64,000 bases of DNA from Naematelia aurantialba (GCA_021527695.1 JAKFAO010000007.1:1-64000); one strand, 5' to 3'; positions 32,828 to 47,645 are shown, numbered from the stretch's first letter. Notes: generated by a model not told the origin, from the letters alone. Program-made: numbers and translations.

Positions 32828-35800
32828 TTAAATGGGGGTGGCACGCTCGTTGCCGAGATACGACACCGTGACCGTTCTTCCTTGCAATCCTTGGACCTTG
32901 ACTACCTGCGTATCGCCGGGCACGACGTCCAGCTTCAGACAAACATCAGCCTGTGTCGAGCTGAGAGTAAGGGAGAAGTTGACGCTACCAATGGGGTGCG
33001 GAGCACAGGGAAGGCGCCGAGCGACAGGAGGGACAGAGTTAAAGGAGCATGGAGAAAGTACGAGGCCCAGGATGACTCACTGCATTGTCTGACCATTTGA
33101 CGTTGGCATCGTCGTCCTGGAGCACATCAAGCCAGACGCATTTCACCGGTTTGTCGACACTGACGTGGACCTCGTCGCCTTGGACGTGCACCTTGAGGCC
33201 CGGTTCTGGCAGGTCGAGGAACTTGTACGGCTCTGGCCAGTTGGCGTAGCGGGCCACCACGGTCCCGTTTTGGTCCAGCAGGAGCGCCTGCACGACGATG
33301 GTGCCGCTCGGCGCCGTCTTGTCATTTGCTTGCTCGAGCGGCAGAGCAGGACATGCCCCGCTCCACAACTCCGTCGACCGGTTCTCTCCGAGCGTCACTT
33401 GGTGATCGAACACCGTCGCTGTCCAGGACGAATACAGGTCCACAGCGCGGATGACGGCACGCAGAGTTATCGTGCCGACAGACGTTGCGGCCCAAGCCTC
33501 AAGCGTTACTTGGCGGGACTGGAACGCGCCGTATTCGTAGAACGAGCGCGGACGGTCGTTTTCCCGGTTCTTGGTGACCGTCCGCCGCAGACCAAGGGAC
33601 ACGGGTGCCAATGCGCGTTTAATTAAGTAGTAGGCGGGTTTGGGACGGAACTGCACAACGGAGTGCACTTAGTCTGAGAGGTACGACGACGACATGGCAG
33701 TGATGCACGCACAAAGTAGTCGATAATCGCCCATGACGATACTGGCCAGCAGTCGTTGAGCTGCCACACCAATGTGCCCGCACACTGGGCAAGAGACAAG
33801 AAACATTGTCAGTAACCTGCAGGAGTCCGAGTGTCAGAGGGCAAGAACACGTACGGATTCTTTGCCTGGCCCTTTGAAACCACGCCGCCAATCTACATAT
33901 GCCTGTCCGACTCCTTCGCTCTGCATCAATCGAGTCAAGTATGCGTATCTGCCAATTTGCCACTCATCAGTGTCAAGCTAAGATTGGGGGTCCGGGTGCG
34001 TCGATGCTCGTGTCCAAAAACGGACTAGGAAGGGAATTCGGCCTGACAGGGAACGCACGATTCAAGATCCGCTGTGATACGAAAGTTCTCATTCATGCAG
34101 ATTGCGAGTCGGCGTTCGTGTGACCCCGCCTTGTTGTGCTGCTGCATCAATTTGCTCTGGGGGTGTGCTTGGCTCTTGTCCCCGTCAAGCCAAAAGTTGA
34201 TCGTCTTGAGAGAGGGCAACGATGGCAGACCAAATTCCCTAAATTGCACAGCGCTAGTCAACGTTCCGCCGCTCTGAGAAACGGTCAACGAAGAAGCGGC
34301 GTACGAGACAAAACGACCGCCCATGATATCGTAATCCTGGTAAGGCTTCTCTTTGCCACCCCAGATCTCCCACTGATGCTACATGACTGATCAGCTTGTC
34401 CCACTCCCCGATGACATTACACAGACGTACCACATCTCCGACCGTCGGATCTGCAGTGTCCCAGCCTTTGCCTCCATACGGGGAACCACGCCAGTAAGGC
34501 ACTTCGGGGCCAGTGAGACGTCCAACGACTTCCGGCAACAGATGCTCGTAGATCTTGCGCGCGGGAAGTGGATCGCCACTCTGCTTGATGTCCCACTGAA
34601 GGACCATCTGATCTATTGTGAATTACTACAACGTCCCAACGCGCAAAACAGCAACAACGCACAGTCCTCATTGTTGCCGCAGAAGATGGCGAGGGAGGGA
34701 TGGTGTCGCAATCGGGCAACATTGTATTCTGCTTCGGTCTTGACAGACTCCAGAAATTCTGGAAACACTGGGTAGACCCCGCACGCAAACATGACTAAAG
34801 AAATGATCAATCAAGATAGCTATGGGGGTCACGCACAATCCTGCCAGACTAGAAGACCCAGTTCGTCGCAGAGATCGTAAAAGACGTCGGGTTCATATAC
34901 GCCGCCGCCCCAGATCCGGACCATGTTCTGGTTTCCTTGCACCTGGTCTCTTCAGCCCACCCGCAAACGCGCATGGAAATCCGATTCTAGCTCACCATCA
35001 ATTCCAGCCACTTCCGGTACCGTTCCTGTGTGCCAGTAGGAAGGAGGTTGTCTATTGGGATCCAGTTACTTCCTACATGAGGGCTCAGCCTTTCACTATG
35101 CTCGATCATTAGACATCGAGGAAACGGGCTGCCGTGTGTACGCACCTCCGCAGAAGATGCGCTTATTGTTGACCTGGAAGCAGAACGAGGTGCCTTCTTC
35201 TCCCTCGACAGGCTCTTGGATGAGCATGGTCCGCCTGAACCCGATTCGTCGGGACAGTGAGTCAATCGTCGTCCCGTCCTGAAAGCCGTTGGTTGACGCA
35301 TCCCGCAGCGAGGCTCACCTGACCGAAGAGTTCGACCTTGACGGTGTAAAGAGGCTGTGCGCCATGTCCGACAGGCCACCATAGCTCAACCTCCTCGCCC
35401 AGGTCCCACTCGATGTTCTTTGCAAGCTTGGATTCTCGGACTGCCTTGCCATTCGCATCAAGGAGCGTCACCCTGCCTGTCTTGGCGTGACCTTGCAGGT
35501 CTACATCGACAACGAGGCTTCTTTGCAGATCTCGGCCCACTCGCGCGTGTGTCACCATTTGGTGGATACGAGACTCGTACAGGCGGAGATGGACCGGACG
35601 ATCGGGCCCCATGCACAGGAGCTCGGGCCCCCAATCCCACCTGAAGTGGTACTGCGATTTGCGAATGCCCATTCGAGCACGATTGCCCAGATTGCATGAC
35701 CCGCCGCGGAACTGCCCTGTCAGTCTTTACACTTGTAGACCGGCAGGGCTGAGATAGAAAATCAAAACGATTATGCCAGGTAGAGATGTGGTCATTTCGC

Positions 35801-36476
35801 CAACCCTATCGACAAAAAGCAACTCACCGGTCCGTACTGTTCACCCAGAGCGTTCGCGATGGGCTCAGGGGGTCGGAAGATAATGATCAGCTCGTTGGCA
35901 GTTTTCAAGCTCGACACCGGGACTTCAACCTATCTCATCAGTCATATCTGTTGATTCAACTTGCATATGGAGAGATACCTTGTGTGCCAGAAAGTGATTA
36001 TCCGCCTCGAGGATGGCTTCGCCGTTCTACTTGATCAGCACTCCATCCCTCTCTCTGCAATGGGAGTAAAAATGACGTACAAGAAAGACAGTCGCAAAGG
36101 TATCGAGACCTTCAAACTCTAGTTCCACCTTGTCTAGGCTTTTCAATTGCGCAGCGTCGACCTCGATGTTACTCTTGAATACCCATGTCTTCTTGGAGAC
36201 CCCTACGCACGCTCAGTCGTGAGAACACCAAGCATCGCCGCACCTATCGACGGGCCCGGATGTAAGAAGAGACGTACATTGCACTTCATGTTCGGCTCTG
36301 CCTTTGTTCCAATCTGGGATACGTCCCGCTGCCCGCAGCTCGAGGTGGATTTCGGTCGGGAACTGGGTGCATGGTACCCATGCCGCCACTGTGAGGTCTG
36401 GCGCCGGCGAGCCAGGTTCGTAAGCTGGGCACTGAGCATATTGCCACTGCATTGGCTGTATGAGCTGCAACGACAT
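32828..36476 (-). CDS. Beta-mannosidase, glycoside hydrolase family 2
   Basis: Exo-enzyme releasing mannose from beta-1,4-mannosides. The start at 36476 gives [15 protein letters not shown], without a signal peptide, so it fits the intracellular MndB type. The N-terminal sugar-binding domain has [16 protein letters not shown] and GRIPDWNKG. The next part has [16 protein letters not shown] and [18 protein letters not shown]. The catalytic barrel carries the acid/base motif FCGNNED and the nucleophile segment [11 protein letters not shown]. The C-terminal domains include [14 protein letters not shown] and end [13 protein letters not shown]. At least ten introns were inferred, the last unusually long (about 32951-33080, 130 bp). 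Stop TAA 32828-32830. Confidence 0.9.
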
Positions 36477-36890
36477 TGCGTTGCACGAATGAAGCACAAA
36501 GAGCAAGAGAGAGAGAGAGAGATAGAGACGGGAACCCCCCCGAAGTCATAATAGGTCATTGGAGTACTCGAGGAATGTCCAGAGTGGGGGAGTCAAAGTG
36601 GGGGAGGACAAACAGCCTCGGCGCGGAATTCAACGGCACAACGCATTTGGCTCATTCACCTCTGTTGGGACCGCTGCAGCCCATATGAGAGCAACAGCGT
36701 ATCCCCACTCGGCTGTGGCTGTGTGCAGCTGGACGAAAAATGATTAGTGGCGCTCCTGTGAGACAAACTCTTGGAGTACAATCCACCGTCGCGCCGGCAG
36801 ATTTGAGCAAGACAGAGCAGAGTCCAGCCTAACATGTCACATACGGATACACAACCCCTCTTTACGTGTATGACTCTGAAATGGCCCAGC
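36477..36890. other. Intergenic region upstream of beta-mannosidase
   Basis: 414 bp between two minus-strand genes: promoter of the beta-mannosidase gene and 3' UTR of the oxidoreductase gene. It contains a short (GA)n run at about 36505-36523. No gene is recognisable. Confidence 0.4.
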
Positions 36891-38909
36891 TCAAGCAGCC
36901 TGGACTGGCACTGGGACCTTTGGGATCGGTTCAGCTCCCTTGAAACGAGCATAAAAGCCATCTTCGACGAACAGCCGAGCTGACTTTGCGAATTTGATCA
37001 AGAACAACGGCAGCATCCAGGTACCCAAGTACGGGAGCGTCGCTGCTCCGGCACCCGTGCGGGAACCGAGAGGGACCACCTTGGGTAATCAGCGGCGACT
37101 TGGTTTAGCGGAAGTAGCGAAGCAACTGACCAGGAAGTGAAGAAGAGATCGTTTGTACGGCTTGAGGGGCGTGCTTTTGATCTCTGCGAGGATACTGTAA
37201 CAATCAGCATATGCATGCAGCCGGTGAAACGAGGTAGTACTTGATAGCCGTGAACTCGGCATCCATGACGGCTGTCTGCGAGGTCTTCCATCCCGGCGTC
37301 GAGCAAGCATCTCCAATAGCGTAGTAGTCGCCTTTGAACATTGAGTCTGGGTTGGTCGATTTGACCTACTCCGGATGTCAGCCGCATGGTCGCCCTTGCG
37401 CCTTTCACGGCTTCTCGTGTGTCTCCTGGCGATCATGCGAAGCGGACCAGGTAACACACCTTGAGATATTCGTCGACGGCAATCATCTTGCCCATCCCCT
37501 GGACAACAGCTCCGCTGTCGGCCTTGTCCACCAGCGTCGAGTTTGCCTTGTTGCCCACGCTGACAAAGACAAAGTCGGCCTCGAGTGTCTTTCCGCTCCC
37601 AAGTTTGATCTGCTTCAGGCCCGGTTGCAGACCAAACGAGCCATCCCAATCGCCCGGAGACGAGGGCGACGTGGGGATATCGACGCGGTCGTTCAACACA
37701 ACGTGGATGTCCAGTCGGGCGAGCTCGTCCTCGAGCACCTTGGACAGCTTCGGGACGTTGTACGGCGCAGAATATGATTGCGCGCTGGCCAGCGTCTCGG
37801 CGACAGCGTTGGACGACGGGTTGAGCACCGACGCAAGCGAGTGCACGATGGTGATTTCCGTCTTTGGCCAGAGCTCCCTGATTTCCTATCGAGAGGCGAG
37901 GCCGGCGTCAGCGATCTTGGCCTGATCAAGAGGAGGCCGAGGTGAAGGAGCGAAAGACGCCCAGGTGCGTATACGATGGGTGCTGGACTCACCCCAGCAA
38001 TCTCAAGACCGACAGTTCCGCCTCCGACAATCACGACCTTGGTCGCCTGACTGATCTCCTTTTGCAGCTTGGCCAGCATGTCGTGCGTCTCCTTCTCCGT
38101 CGCTCCTTCGGCGGGACGCATGGGAGCCGGTTGAAGAGATCCCGTAGCGAGAATGCATTTCTTTTCCGGTCAGCGCAAGTATCCAAAGTATCCAAAAGCG
38201 TTGCACCCTCTCCCGTCCACTCTCTTGGCATGACTTGCCCGTTCGCTCGTCCAGATTGAGAGGAGAAAGGCAGAGTGGCTCACGAAGAACGGAATCTCGG
38301 TTGACCCCTCGAAAGGCTTCTCCACTACGACTGACGACTTGCGCAGCTCGACCACCTTGTTTGGCGCTACGACCTGGTGCGGTTTGTCGGCGGGGAAGAC
38401 GGTGGATGTCTTCAGCGGTGCTGTCACGCGCTTTTCCCATCCTGCAAGAGGTGGTGTTCAGCGTGATTCGTGGGCTGCTCCTGCAGGCTGGAGCCTGCAA
38501 GGTATCCGATGACTGATTACTCCCATCCTACTCTGAGTAGCGCTAGCTCGTGCACCCTATGATAGCACAGTAGTCCCCGATGAGATTGCACGGAAGAGAG
38601 AACGTGTGGAGTGCCAGACATACCAGGGACGACGGCGGCTCGCAATGAGGCGATAGGCCAGTACGCATAGTCGACACTGTCGACCAGGAGGATACGGTAT
38701 CCGTCTGGAATAGTCGGCACGAGGGCATTTGCGAGCGATTGGCCGGCCACGGATCCTGGATGGGCAAGAAACGGGCATCAGCATGGTGTCGTAGCTGCTG
38801 ACCCTCATCCACGCTCTGTGATTGACGACTGCCCAGTAGTGTGAACCAAATGGGACAGAGACGGTGACTGACCGCCGACGATCACGATGTTCTGGTGTTC
38901 ATTGGCCAT
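36891..38909 (-). CDS. AIF/AMID-like FAD-dependent NAD(P)H oxidoreductase
   Basis: Pyridine-nucleotide-disulfide oxidoreductase of the AIFM2/FSP1 (AMID) group. The start at 38909 gives MANEHQNIVIVGG, the first half of the FAD-binding GXGXXG motif, split by an intron. Then come AGQSLANALV, YRILLVDSVDYAYWPIASLRAAVVPG, the NAD-binding motif TKVVIVGGGTVGLEIAG, ELADFVF-type strands with GKTLEADFVFVSVGNKANST, and a C-terminal VPLGSRTGAGAATLP. The C-terminus has a hydrophobic stretch (YLGTWMLPLFLIKF) that could anchor it to a membrane. In animals these enzymes reduce quinones; in fungi their role is less defined. About seven introns. Confidence 0.86.
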
Positions 38910-39492
38910 GACGTGCAGTGCAGCTTGTGAGACTATGTAGGTGCCCAGATGATGAGACTATGTGGGTTTCCAGGAGACCTGGAGATTGACAAGCACGTAC
39001 AAAGGATACAAAGGGGGAAAGGAAACTCAGCGTCCACCCAGTGTCATAGGCGAACAGATATATATATGTATGTCTTTTGGTCACGATCGTCGTTATCCTC
39101 TGGTCAGAGGAGAGCATCGCTGCATGGGGTAGCATCTGGGTTCACGCACTCGTACACGTTGCGGCAAATATGTCAGTAACGTTAAGCTCGGAGCTGACTC
39201 ATTCCAGCCGTGGGTTACAAAGCACCCTGGCACCTCATCAGTCAGCTTGTCACCGTCGGCTTCGCAAGGCATACATAAACACTTTGCAAACACGATAGTG
39301 TCGTCAGGCCTCTGCATGAGTGATCATACGCATTTATACAGCACAGTGCTAGTGTGCGTTGCTAGTCACTCCCAAAGTCCACGGGAAACAACAGGACTGA
39401 AAGGCTGGAACGGGGTATATAGATAGATATATAGATATATATATCGTGCGCTGGAACATAGATCATCCACCTCACATCGTCTCCGGCCCGGC
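38910..39492. other. Intergenic region with AT microsatellites
   Basis: 583 bp between two minus-strand genes. It holds the oxidoreductase promoter, two TA-rich microsatellites (about 39058-39070 and 39416-39445) and the presumed 3' UTR of the SH3 gene. No gene seen. Confidence 0.45.
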
Positions 39493-41128
39493 TCACGGCT
39501 GAGCGAGGTACTGCCCCGCTACCTGCGCGTTGGTGTACAGGCTGGATCGTCGTTGAGACGCTGCGATCGACTGGTCGGTGTTGGATCTGCTTCATCAACC
39601 ACTGCTGCATGTGATAGCTCATGACTCACCTTGGCAGCGGCGCAAGCGACTCTTGCCATGGTTCCAAGCAGCTGATGGGCACGACTCCCCGTGCTTGGTT
39701 CTGATCTTCACACAAACTCCAGCCATCGTCGTACAGAGTGTGCAGGTACAATTGTTGTCCCGGCACAATCGCTGGGTAACAAGTCAGCCTGCTGGCTTTC
39801 GCTCGTTCATGATAAATACTCACCCAGCTCGTCCTCGAGACTGCGCACAAAGCCGACCTTGACGCGGACCATCATCCCATCCCGGAGTCTGAGATCCACC
39901 CCGGCAGGTGGAACAACCTCCATAGGCCCTGCGACCGGCGGTGGGTAGGCTGGGTACTCTTCTGCTCCATATGGAGGGTATGCCTGCTCGGCCCCATAGG
40001 CACCATAGGCAGCTTGGGGTGCATGATTCTCGGCATACGTCAGAGGTTCCGACTGCCCGTACGTCGCATCATAGCCAGAATGGTACGGCTCGGCGGAATC
40101 GGTCATGGTCATGGGGTAAGACTGCTCACGTCAGCTGGCCATTCGGATTTGGATGGAGCGAGACTGGACTGACTGCAGCAGGCTTTTCGTACGGTTCGTC
40201 GACCGCTGCTGGCCAAGGTTCAAACAGCGAACTGCGGTTGGCCGTTCGCCGCGCGCGAGAACGGCGCCGCATGGATCGAGTGACGATCATCGCAACGATG
40301 CACAGGGCGACAACTCCGCCAATGATGATGCCGATGAACTGCAGTGCTGATCAGTGACCGACGCTACGGCATCCACTGGGGAGAAACTAACGGCGCCAAG
40401 GGGAAGACCCGTGTTTGCGACCCCACCCTTGCCTGACGATGCGGCGGCCGAAGCGGACGCAGATTGAGAGCTGCTAGATCTCGTTGAGGCACTGACATTG
40501 GTCACAAGGCCGGGCAGTGACTGAGATATGCGCTGCGATGTGACTGTCACTGTCTCTGTTGACGTGCTCCGTGTCGATGTGGTTGTCGACGAGGGGATTG
40601 AGGACGGTGAGGTCGAGGTCGAGGTCGACGAGGGAATGATGGAGGTGGTCGAGCTTGAAGAGCTGGATAGGGCGACGAGTGTGCTCGTACTTGGAGGAAC
40701 GACAGACACAGGTGTGGAAGTGATGACAACGCTGGGCGACACAGTCGTACCTATGCACTGATCAGCCTGCAGGTCTCAATGGCGAGTGTGATAGGACGAA
40801 CTCTGACTTGGTTCCACGATCACCGTCGAGCTGGTGGTGGAGGGGAGCTCCACTGCACTGCTACTCGGCACCACGGCCACAGTCGAAACGGCGACGGAAG
40901 AGACTGGCTCTACCACAACGGCACTTGACGACGATGTCACGGGTAGCGCCATGGTGGATGTGTCTGTTGGGTCGTTGAACGGCAGACCGCCGATGATGTT
41001 CGTGATGTCGGGCATGACGAGTGGGTCAGATTCGTCGAGGCATACAATGGAACGAGAGAAGATGCAATAACACGCAGTAGTGTCAGCGATGATGCAAGTT
41101 GATGTGGTCGCAGCAGGACCATCACAGA
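39493..41128 (-). CDS. Single-pass membrane protein with cytosolic SH3 domain; 5' end unresolved
   Basis: The part that can be read starts with a Cys-containing segment (TACYCIFSRS, IVCLDESDPL, MPDITNIIGGLPFND). A Ser/Thr-rich, probably O-glycosylated ectodomain of about 200 residues follows, then one transmembrane helix (FIGIIIGGVVALCIVAMIV) and a basic stop-transfer RSMRRRSRARR. The cytosolic tail is rich in Tyr, Ala and Pro. The C-terminal SH3 domain (VKVGFVRSLEDELG, LYDDGWSLCED, GVVPISCLEPW) is followed by a short tail ending YLAQP. The layout recalls fungal surface sensors or cell-fusion proteins. The first exon, with signal peptide and start codon, could not be placed: the exon beginning at 41128 needs an upstream splice. 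Confidence 0.75.
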
Positions 41129-41624
41129 CTTACGGGATACACGAACTTGTCGCTGGTGACACTAGGGATTGCGTCAAAGGATGACTAGGGAAGGTTGAAA
41201 CAAAGGATGAGAGGGAGGCGCCGGGGCAGCAGAGGCGAAGTGTACCCGGGTTGCGAGGTAGGGCAGCAAGGATACAAGATCCAAGGGAAGGCCAAGGGCT
41301 AGCAGATCACGGGGGCGAGGGAGGCTGTCCAAGGGGGGGGCCGGTCGTCAAGCCACGGAAGCGGGGACTTGGGATGGTACCTGTGAGATGCGTCCAGCTG
41401 TGGAGACTGCTCCAGCTCTGGCTACAGTGAGTGTCGTAGAGAGAGTGTGTGTACAGAGATGGTATAGTAGAACGACAAGTTCTGTCGATCTTTTGGCTGC
41501 AGAAAATCATGTAAACAACTCGCCGAAACCCTGAAACACGTCGGGGGATGTGACACGCGGGGGGTACCGGTGGCGGGAATCGGCAACCGTGGGAGAGTGA
41601 GTTGTCATTGTATAGAGGGTGCAG
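41129..41624. other. Probable 5' exons and promoter of the SH3 gene
   Basis: On the minus strand a short open exon-like piece (SSFDAIPSVTSDKFVYP, about 41132-41182) looks like the mature N-terminus of the SH3 protein, but it is not in frame with the exon starting at 41128. A pyrimidine-rich segment and a run of eight C lie further upstream. The start codon was not identified. Confidence 0.35.
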
Positions 41625-42911
41625 TCACGACCGCCATCCCACCCACCCAGCCCATCGAGCCTTGTGCCCTCCCCAATCCCCCATCGCTTCGCTAGGGATA
41701 CGGACGACCGTCCATGCTCCATCCGAGTCTGCCAGCCATGTATCGAGAAACAGCGTAAGCTGGGGTGAATGAGCTCAGCTCCGTCTCACACAGGCATCCG
41801 TCTTTGGGCTGCGACTCACCACATCTGCACTGCGCAATTCAACAACCACCCATGCGACGGTACGCCCTCCCCGCGGACAGTAGTGCGCAAGAGTGTCGAC
41901 CAAGGGCTGCACGAGGCTTTCGTTGTAGATACAGTCGACTGCGAGCACGAGGTCGTAGACGTCCCCGCCGGCGAGGGATATCGCCGGAACTTGGAAATTG
42001 GGCCGCTGTCGAACCTGTTGGCGTTGTCGGTTTTGGGAGACGGCGTTCCAGTCTACCTCCTCTAAGCGGACCACTCCAGGTTGATCGCTCTTGCGAGTTT
42101 GATCATGTACAAGCTTGTGCCCGGCCCGGGTCTGGATGTCTTTCGCCTCTGCAGGTGAGGGTCCTGGATCGACGTCTATCCCGTTCAGCGCTAAATTACG
42201 CTCGACAAGCTTGAGGTTCTCCAACTGATCACTGACAGTGTACTGGTTGCACAGTCGCGAGAGCAGTATGGCGAGCAGACCTGTGCCGGCGCCTAACTCG
42301 AGGATGCGTGCTTTGCGCAGGTTCGTTGGGTCCATGAGGGGCAGATGAGGAGAGTCGGGTGGATGTTGTTGTTGAGCCAGAATGTTATGTGCGAGATGAT
42401 ATGAAGATCGCCAAAGGACACTCCCTGCGCTCATAAGCCAGACCATCCACGCGTCGTGGCACATGGACCCACCCGTATCGCCCTTGCGCGACTTGAGGGC
42501 CCCAAGGTCCTGTTGCACTTTTACAGATACGAGGGCTCCGCTGTCCCCGCTGGCCTTTGGGGATCTGGCCGCCGTCTTACGCCCCCGACCCGAGGGCTTG
42601 AAACTCTGACTGGAAGCCATGGCAGCCTTTGGAGATAGGTCAAGCTCGATCTCGAGCACGGCTTTCGTGGAGTCCAAGAATCCCAGGCCGCCAGCTTCCG
42701 GCTCATCCCTGTTGGAAGTGGATGCCAGACTCATATATAGCTCCATCACCTATATAAACCTGTCAATCTCCAAACGCTGTGAAGAGACAAGACGTACCTC
42801 CTCGTCGGCGTCTTCCACCTGGGTTGTCCCAAGTGGAAAGTTGAACAGACCATTTGGACACGTGAGGCTTGCGTCGCTTCCCTCCACGGTCTCGTCGCCA
42901 CGAGAGGCCAT
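41625..42911 (-). CDS. Protein-lysine methyltransferase, RKM5/METTL21 family
   Basis: Seven-beta-strand SAM-dependent methyltransferase. The start at 42911 gives MASRGDETVEGSD; a 48-bp intron then joins EDADEE to VMELYMSLAS. A low-complexity insert (FKPSGRGRKTAAR) precedes the conserved core: SVLWRSSYHLAHNIL, the SAM-binding ARILELGAGTGLLAILLS, YTVSDQLENLKLVERNL, EEVDWNAV, the motif DLVLAVDCIYNESLV, VVELRSADV, and the C-terminal FLDTWLADSDGAWTVVRI with MGDWGG. This pattern fits fungal Rkm5, which methylates a ribosomal protein lysine in budding yeast. The substrate here is inferred. Confidence 0.88.
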
Positions 42912-43139
42912 GACCTCGTCCTCAGCTCATGGTTTTGCAGAGACAAACGTATGCATTGACACATATTTGTACCACCAGCCAAGCCAGTCTACCCAAATAA
43001 CTGCATTACGTAAGCGTCCAGATAACAACCGCGTGGGACCGAAATCTGCCTCGGCGATGCCGTTGTTGCTATCTGTTGATCTGTCAGTGGTGTCTGAACG
43101 TTTTGGCATCTGCTGTCAACACTATTCGCTGCCCTAGGC
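42912..43139. promoter_or_regulatory. Short divergent promoter
   Basis: 228 bp between the starts of the methyltransferase (-) and zinc-cluster (+) genes. No specific site is claimed. Confidence 0.35.
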
Positions 43140-45454
43140 ATGATCCGCACCAACAAGACGCCGCAGGAGCATGGCAACTTGCCGCCAGGAGCGAGGCTGG
43201 TGCGCGCGTGCACACGATGCCACGAGCGCAAGATCAAGTGCGATGCGGACCTGCCGCGCTGCCGGTGCTGCATCAAGGGCAACATTACAGAGTGCGACAT
43301 GAAGGAGTGCGTGCTGTGGACGTACGACCATGTGTCGGAGCTGGAAGAGCGGCTGCACTGGCTCGAAGCGCTCGTGTCGCGCGCGTACGAGGGCGCAGAA
43401 AATATACGCGACGTGCAGACCGGAACGAGTCTGACGGGCAAGATGGTCCAGGGTATCCCATCCGAGCCGTTCCCCGAGGAAGTAGGTCTCCTGGGACTCC
43501 GTGGACGGGGCTCCTATAGTGAGTTACTTGCATCCTAATCTACCAGTCAATTTCACATGGGAGATGGAATCTGACAGCGGCAGTGGGGAGCATGACGGGC
43601 ATCACGGTAGGGACGCTAATCGCGTCTGCCGTCAAGCTGTACCAGGAAGACCCGCTTTCCGTGACAATCGTAGAGCCAAACCCGACGAGCCGTCCGACAG
43701 CTCGTGCAGCCTATCCACCTAGGGCCTGTATGACCCGCTATGTACTTGCCTACATCGACCAGATCCACCGCTGGTACCCATTCCTCGACCTCCTCCGGCT
43801 CGCCGACCACCTCGAAGCGATCTACGACCCACCGATCCACGAGCTCGGTCTGCCGGCGGAGGACAACGCGCGCTTCCAGGTTCTTATTATTGCGGCGTTG
43901 ATGGCGGAGCCTGCGGCGGACGACCCATGGTCTCGCGAAGAATACTTTGTCTCGGCCGTGGCCTTCTTGCCGTCTGTGGCTTCATCCAGCTCGCTCGACT
44001 CGATGAGGGCCATCCTCATGCTGTGCATCTACGGCCTGAGGTCGTGGCATCAGGACGACAGGTACGCCGTCAACGTCTGGCAGCTCATTGGTCATGGCGT
44101 GAGGCTGGCAATGGAGACGGGGGTCTCGAGGAACAACTGGAAATGGGGCTTTGACGAAGGGGAGAATGAAGCGAGGCGGAGGGTGTTTTGGTCAGTCGCT
44201 TCTGCGTTAGCAGTCAAGTCGTGAGTGCTGATCGTCACGATCATCAGGTGCCTCTACGCTATCGACCGCTATGTGGGCACCGGTACAGGTAGAGTGCTCT
44301 CTGTACGTAACGAAGGTGCGCACCGGCTTTGTGGATCGGGGTTCTCGCTTCTGATCTGTCGCAGACTTTGACACCAAGATGCCCCAGATTGTGGACGAGC
44401 TCGTGCCGAGCCGTCTTTCCGAATTTCTGCACATTGCACTGCCAAAGATCAACCTGCGCCCCGCGCTGCACCTCTTCACTCAACGCCGACTGTTGGGCGA
44501 CGTCCTTGGCAGCGTCTACGTGATGTGAGTTGCTGCGCAAACTCGCCAACACGGTTGCTTTGCTGAGTAGCCCAGCCGTACGCGAGAGCGTCATACATTA
44601 ACGTTGGAAGAGACGTCGGCGCGTGTCTTTCGTATACAGTCGACGCTCGTGGCGTGGGAGCGCGAGGCGTTGACCCTTGCAACCCCAGAGACCATTGAGC
44701 GTGATGTGCTCCAGCTGGCGTTCCACCAGGCTACGCTGCTCGTCCACCGTCCAAGTCCGGCATTCCCCTGTCCGCCACCCGAGGTGCTCAACGTCTGCAT
44801 GGGCGCGTCAAGGGGCACGATCCGTATTCTGGGAGCGGCCGTGGAGCGGGGCACGCTGGAGCATGTCATGGCGGGTTGGGCCGGTTTCAACGAGGTGTTC
44901 AGCAGCGGACTGACACTCATGTACTGCTCGTGGTTTGTGCTTTCGTCGCGCCCTCCTCACTCTTCCGCCCTTCCCAGCCTCTGCAGCCGACGCGTACCCA
45001 CCTTGCCGGCTTGCCGGTCTGCCCGCTTAGATCTAGCCGAGACATCTTGTGATGTTGTTGACGTGTCTCGTGTGACAGGGCCGGACAAGGCTGCAGCAAC
45101 GCCATCACGCTGGCACCGGAGCACGACACGGATCTGGCGCTGTCGATATCGATCCTCACGCACCTGACCAGCACGCGACACATCACCGAGCGGTACCTCG
45201 AGCTGTATCGCAAGGTGGTCGCGGCCTTTTCGCGCATGCTAGGCCCCGCATCCGCCATGAATGCCGATGCGGCCTTTCACCAGCACGGTGGCGCCGACGC
45301 GTTTGACCCGTTCACCATTGCCAACGACGGGCTCGGTATCGAGGGCGATCTGTTCGAGGGTCTGCAGCTCGACGAGGACGCCGTCGAGTTTATCAGGAAG
45401 CTCATGGACGGCAGTGCCGAGGCCGGCCTCGTCGATGAGTTTGTCTTGTCATAG
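43140..45454 (+). CDS. Zn2Cys6 fungal-type transcription factor
   Basis: Zinc-cluster protein with the motif at residues 24-52 (CTRCHERKIKC, then PRCRCC and a last Cys: C-X2-C-X6-C-X6-C-X2-C-X7-C), on exon 1. A short coiled coil (VSELEERLHWLEALV) follows, and later the middle-homology region: CMTRYVLAYIDQIHRWYPFLD, ILMLCIYGLRSW, VNVWQLIGHGVRLAMETG, EARRRVFW and CLYAIDRYVGTGTG. The C-terminal part includes FHQATLLVHRPSPAFP and a long acidic tail ending DEFVLS. Codon use is G/C-rich in the first exon. No neighbour suggests a pathway. Confidence 0.88.
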
Positions 45455-45668
45455 CGTCCCGCCGCTTGGTCGCCAACCACGACTCGTCCGAGTCGGCGTT
45501 GGTTTCCATAATCATCTTGAAAGAAAAAGGCATCGGAGATGCCAAAAAGCGCTTGATCATTGCTGGGAGGCCGCAGAGATCTTGCAGTCTGTTCTGAACA
45601 GGAAACTTCTTGGATTTTAGCGTATCACGTTCCAGATCATACACGACACATGCAATGGACAATGCATA

Positions 45669-47330
<1,662 letters not shown>

Positions 47331-47645
47331 GGCGGAGACGGAGAGAGCTGTTGGTGTACGGGCAACAAGAGACAGAGAGGAGAGAGAGACAAAGTGGAAG
47401 GAAGACGAGCTGACAGCAGAAGTAATTGTTGGAAATATTAAATGGCTTTTATCCCAAACAGCCACACCGAAATCATGGGTTGGTCGTCGAGCCTTTCCTC
47501 CTTCTATACTCGGATTCACCAACGCAGAGAGTCTTAGGACAGCTCGACAGCTTGTGAAGCGCAGGTGAGCCGCTGTGGTTGGTATGAAGAGCACGACCTG
47601 ATACCCCTGTGCAGTAGCGACGACGGCGTGGCCACAAAATCCACA
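47331..47645. promoter_or_regulatory. Bidirectional promoter of RVB1 and mitochondrial bL34
   Basis: 315 bp separate two divergent housekeeping genes. A GA-rich run on the + strand (about 47336-47405) is a CT-rich leader for RVB1, comparable to the tract before HID1. Confidence 0.45.

Noticed and set aside
36505..36523. (GA)n run as a specific regulatory site
   Set aside because: A short simple repeat near the beta-mannosidase start; no evidence of function.
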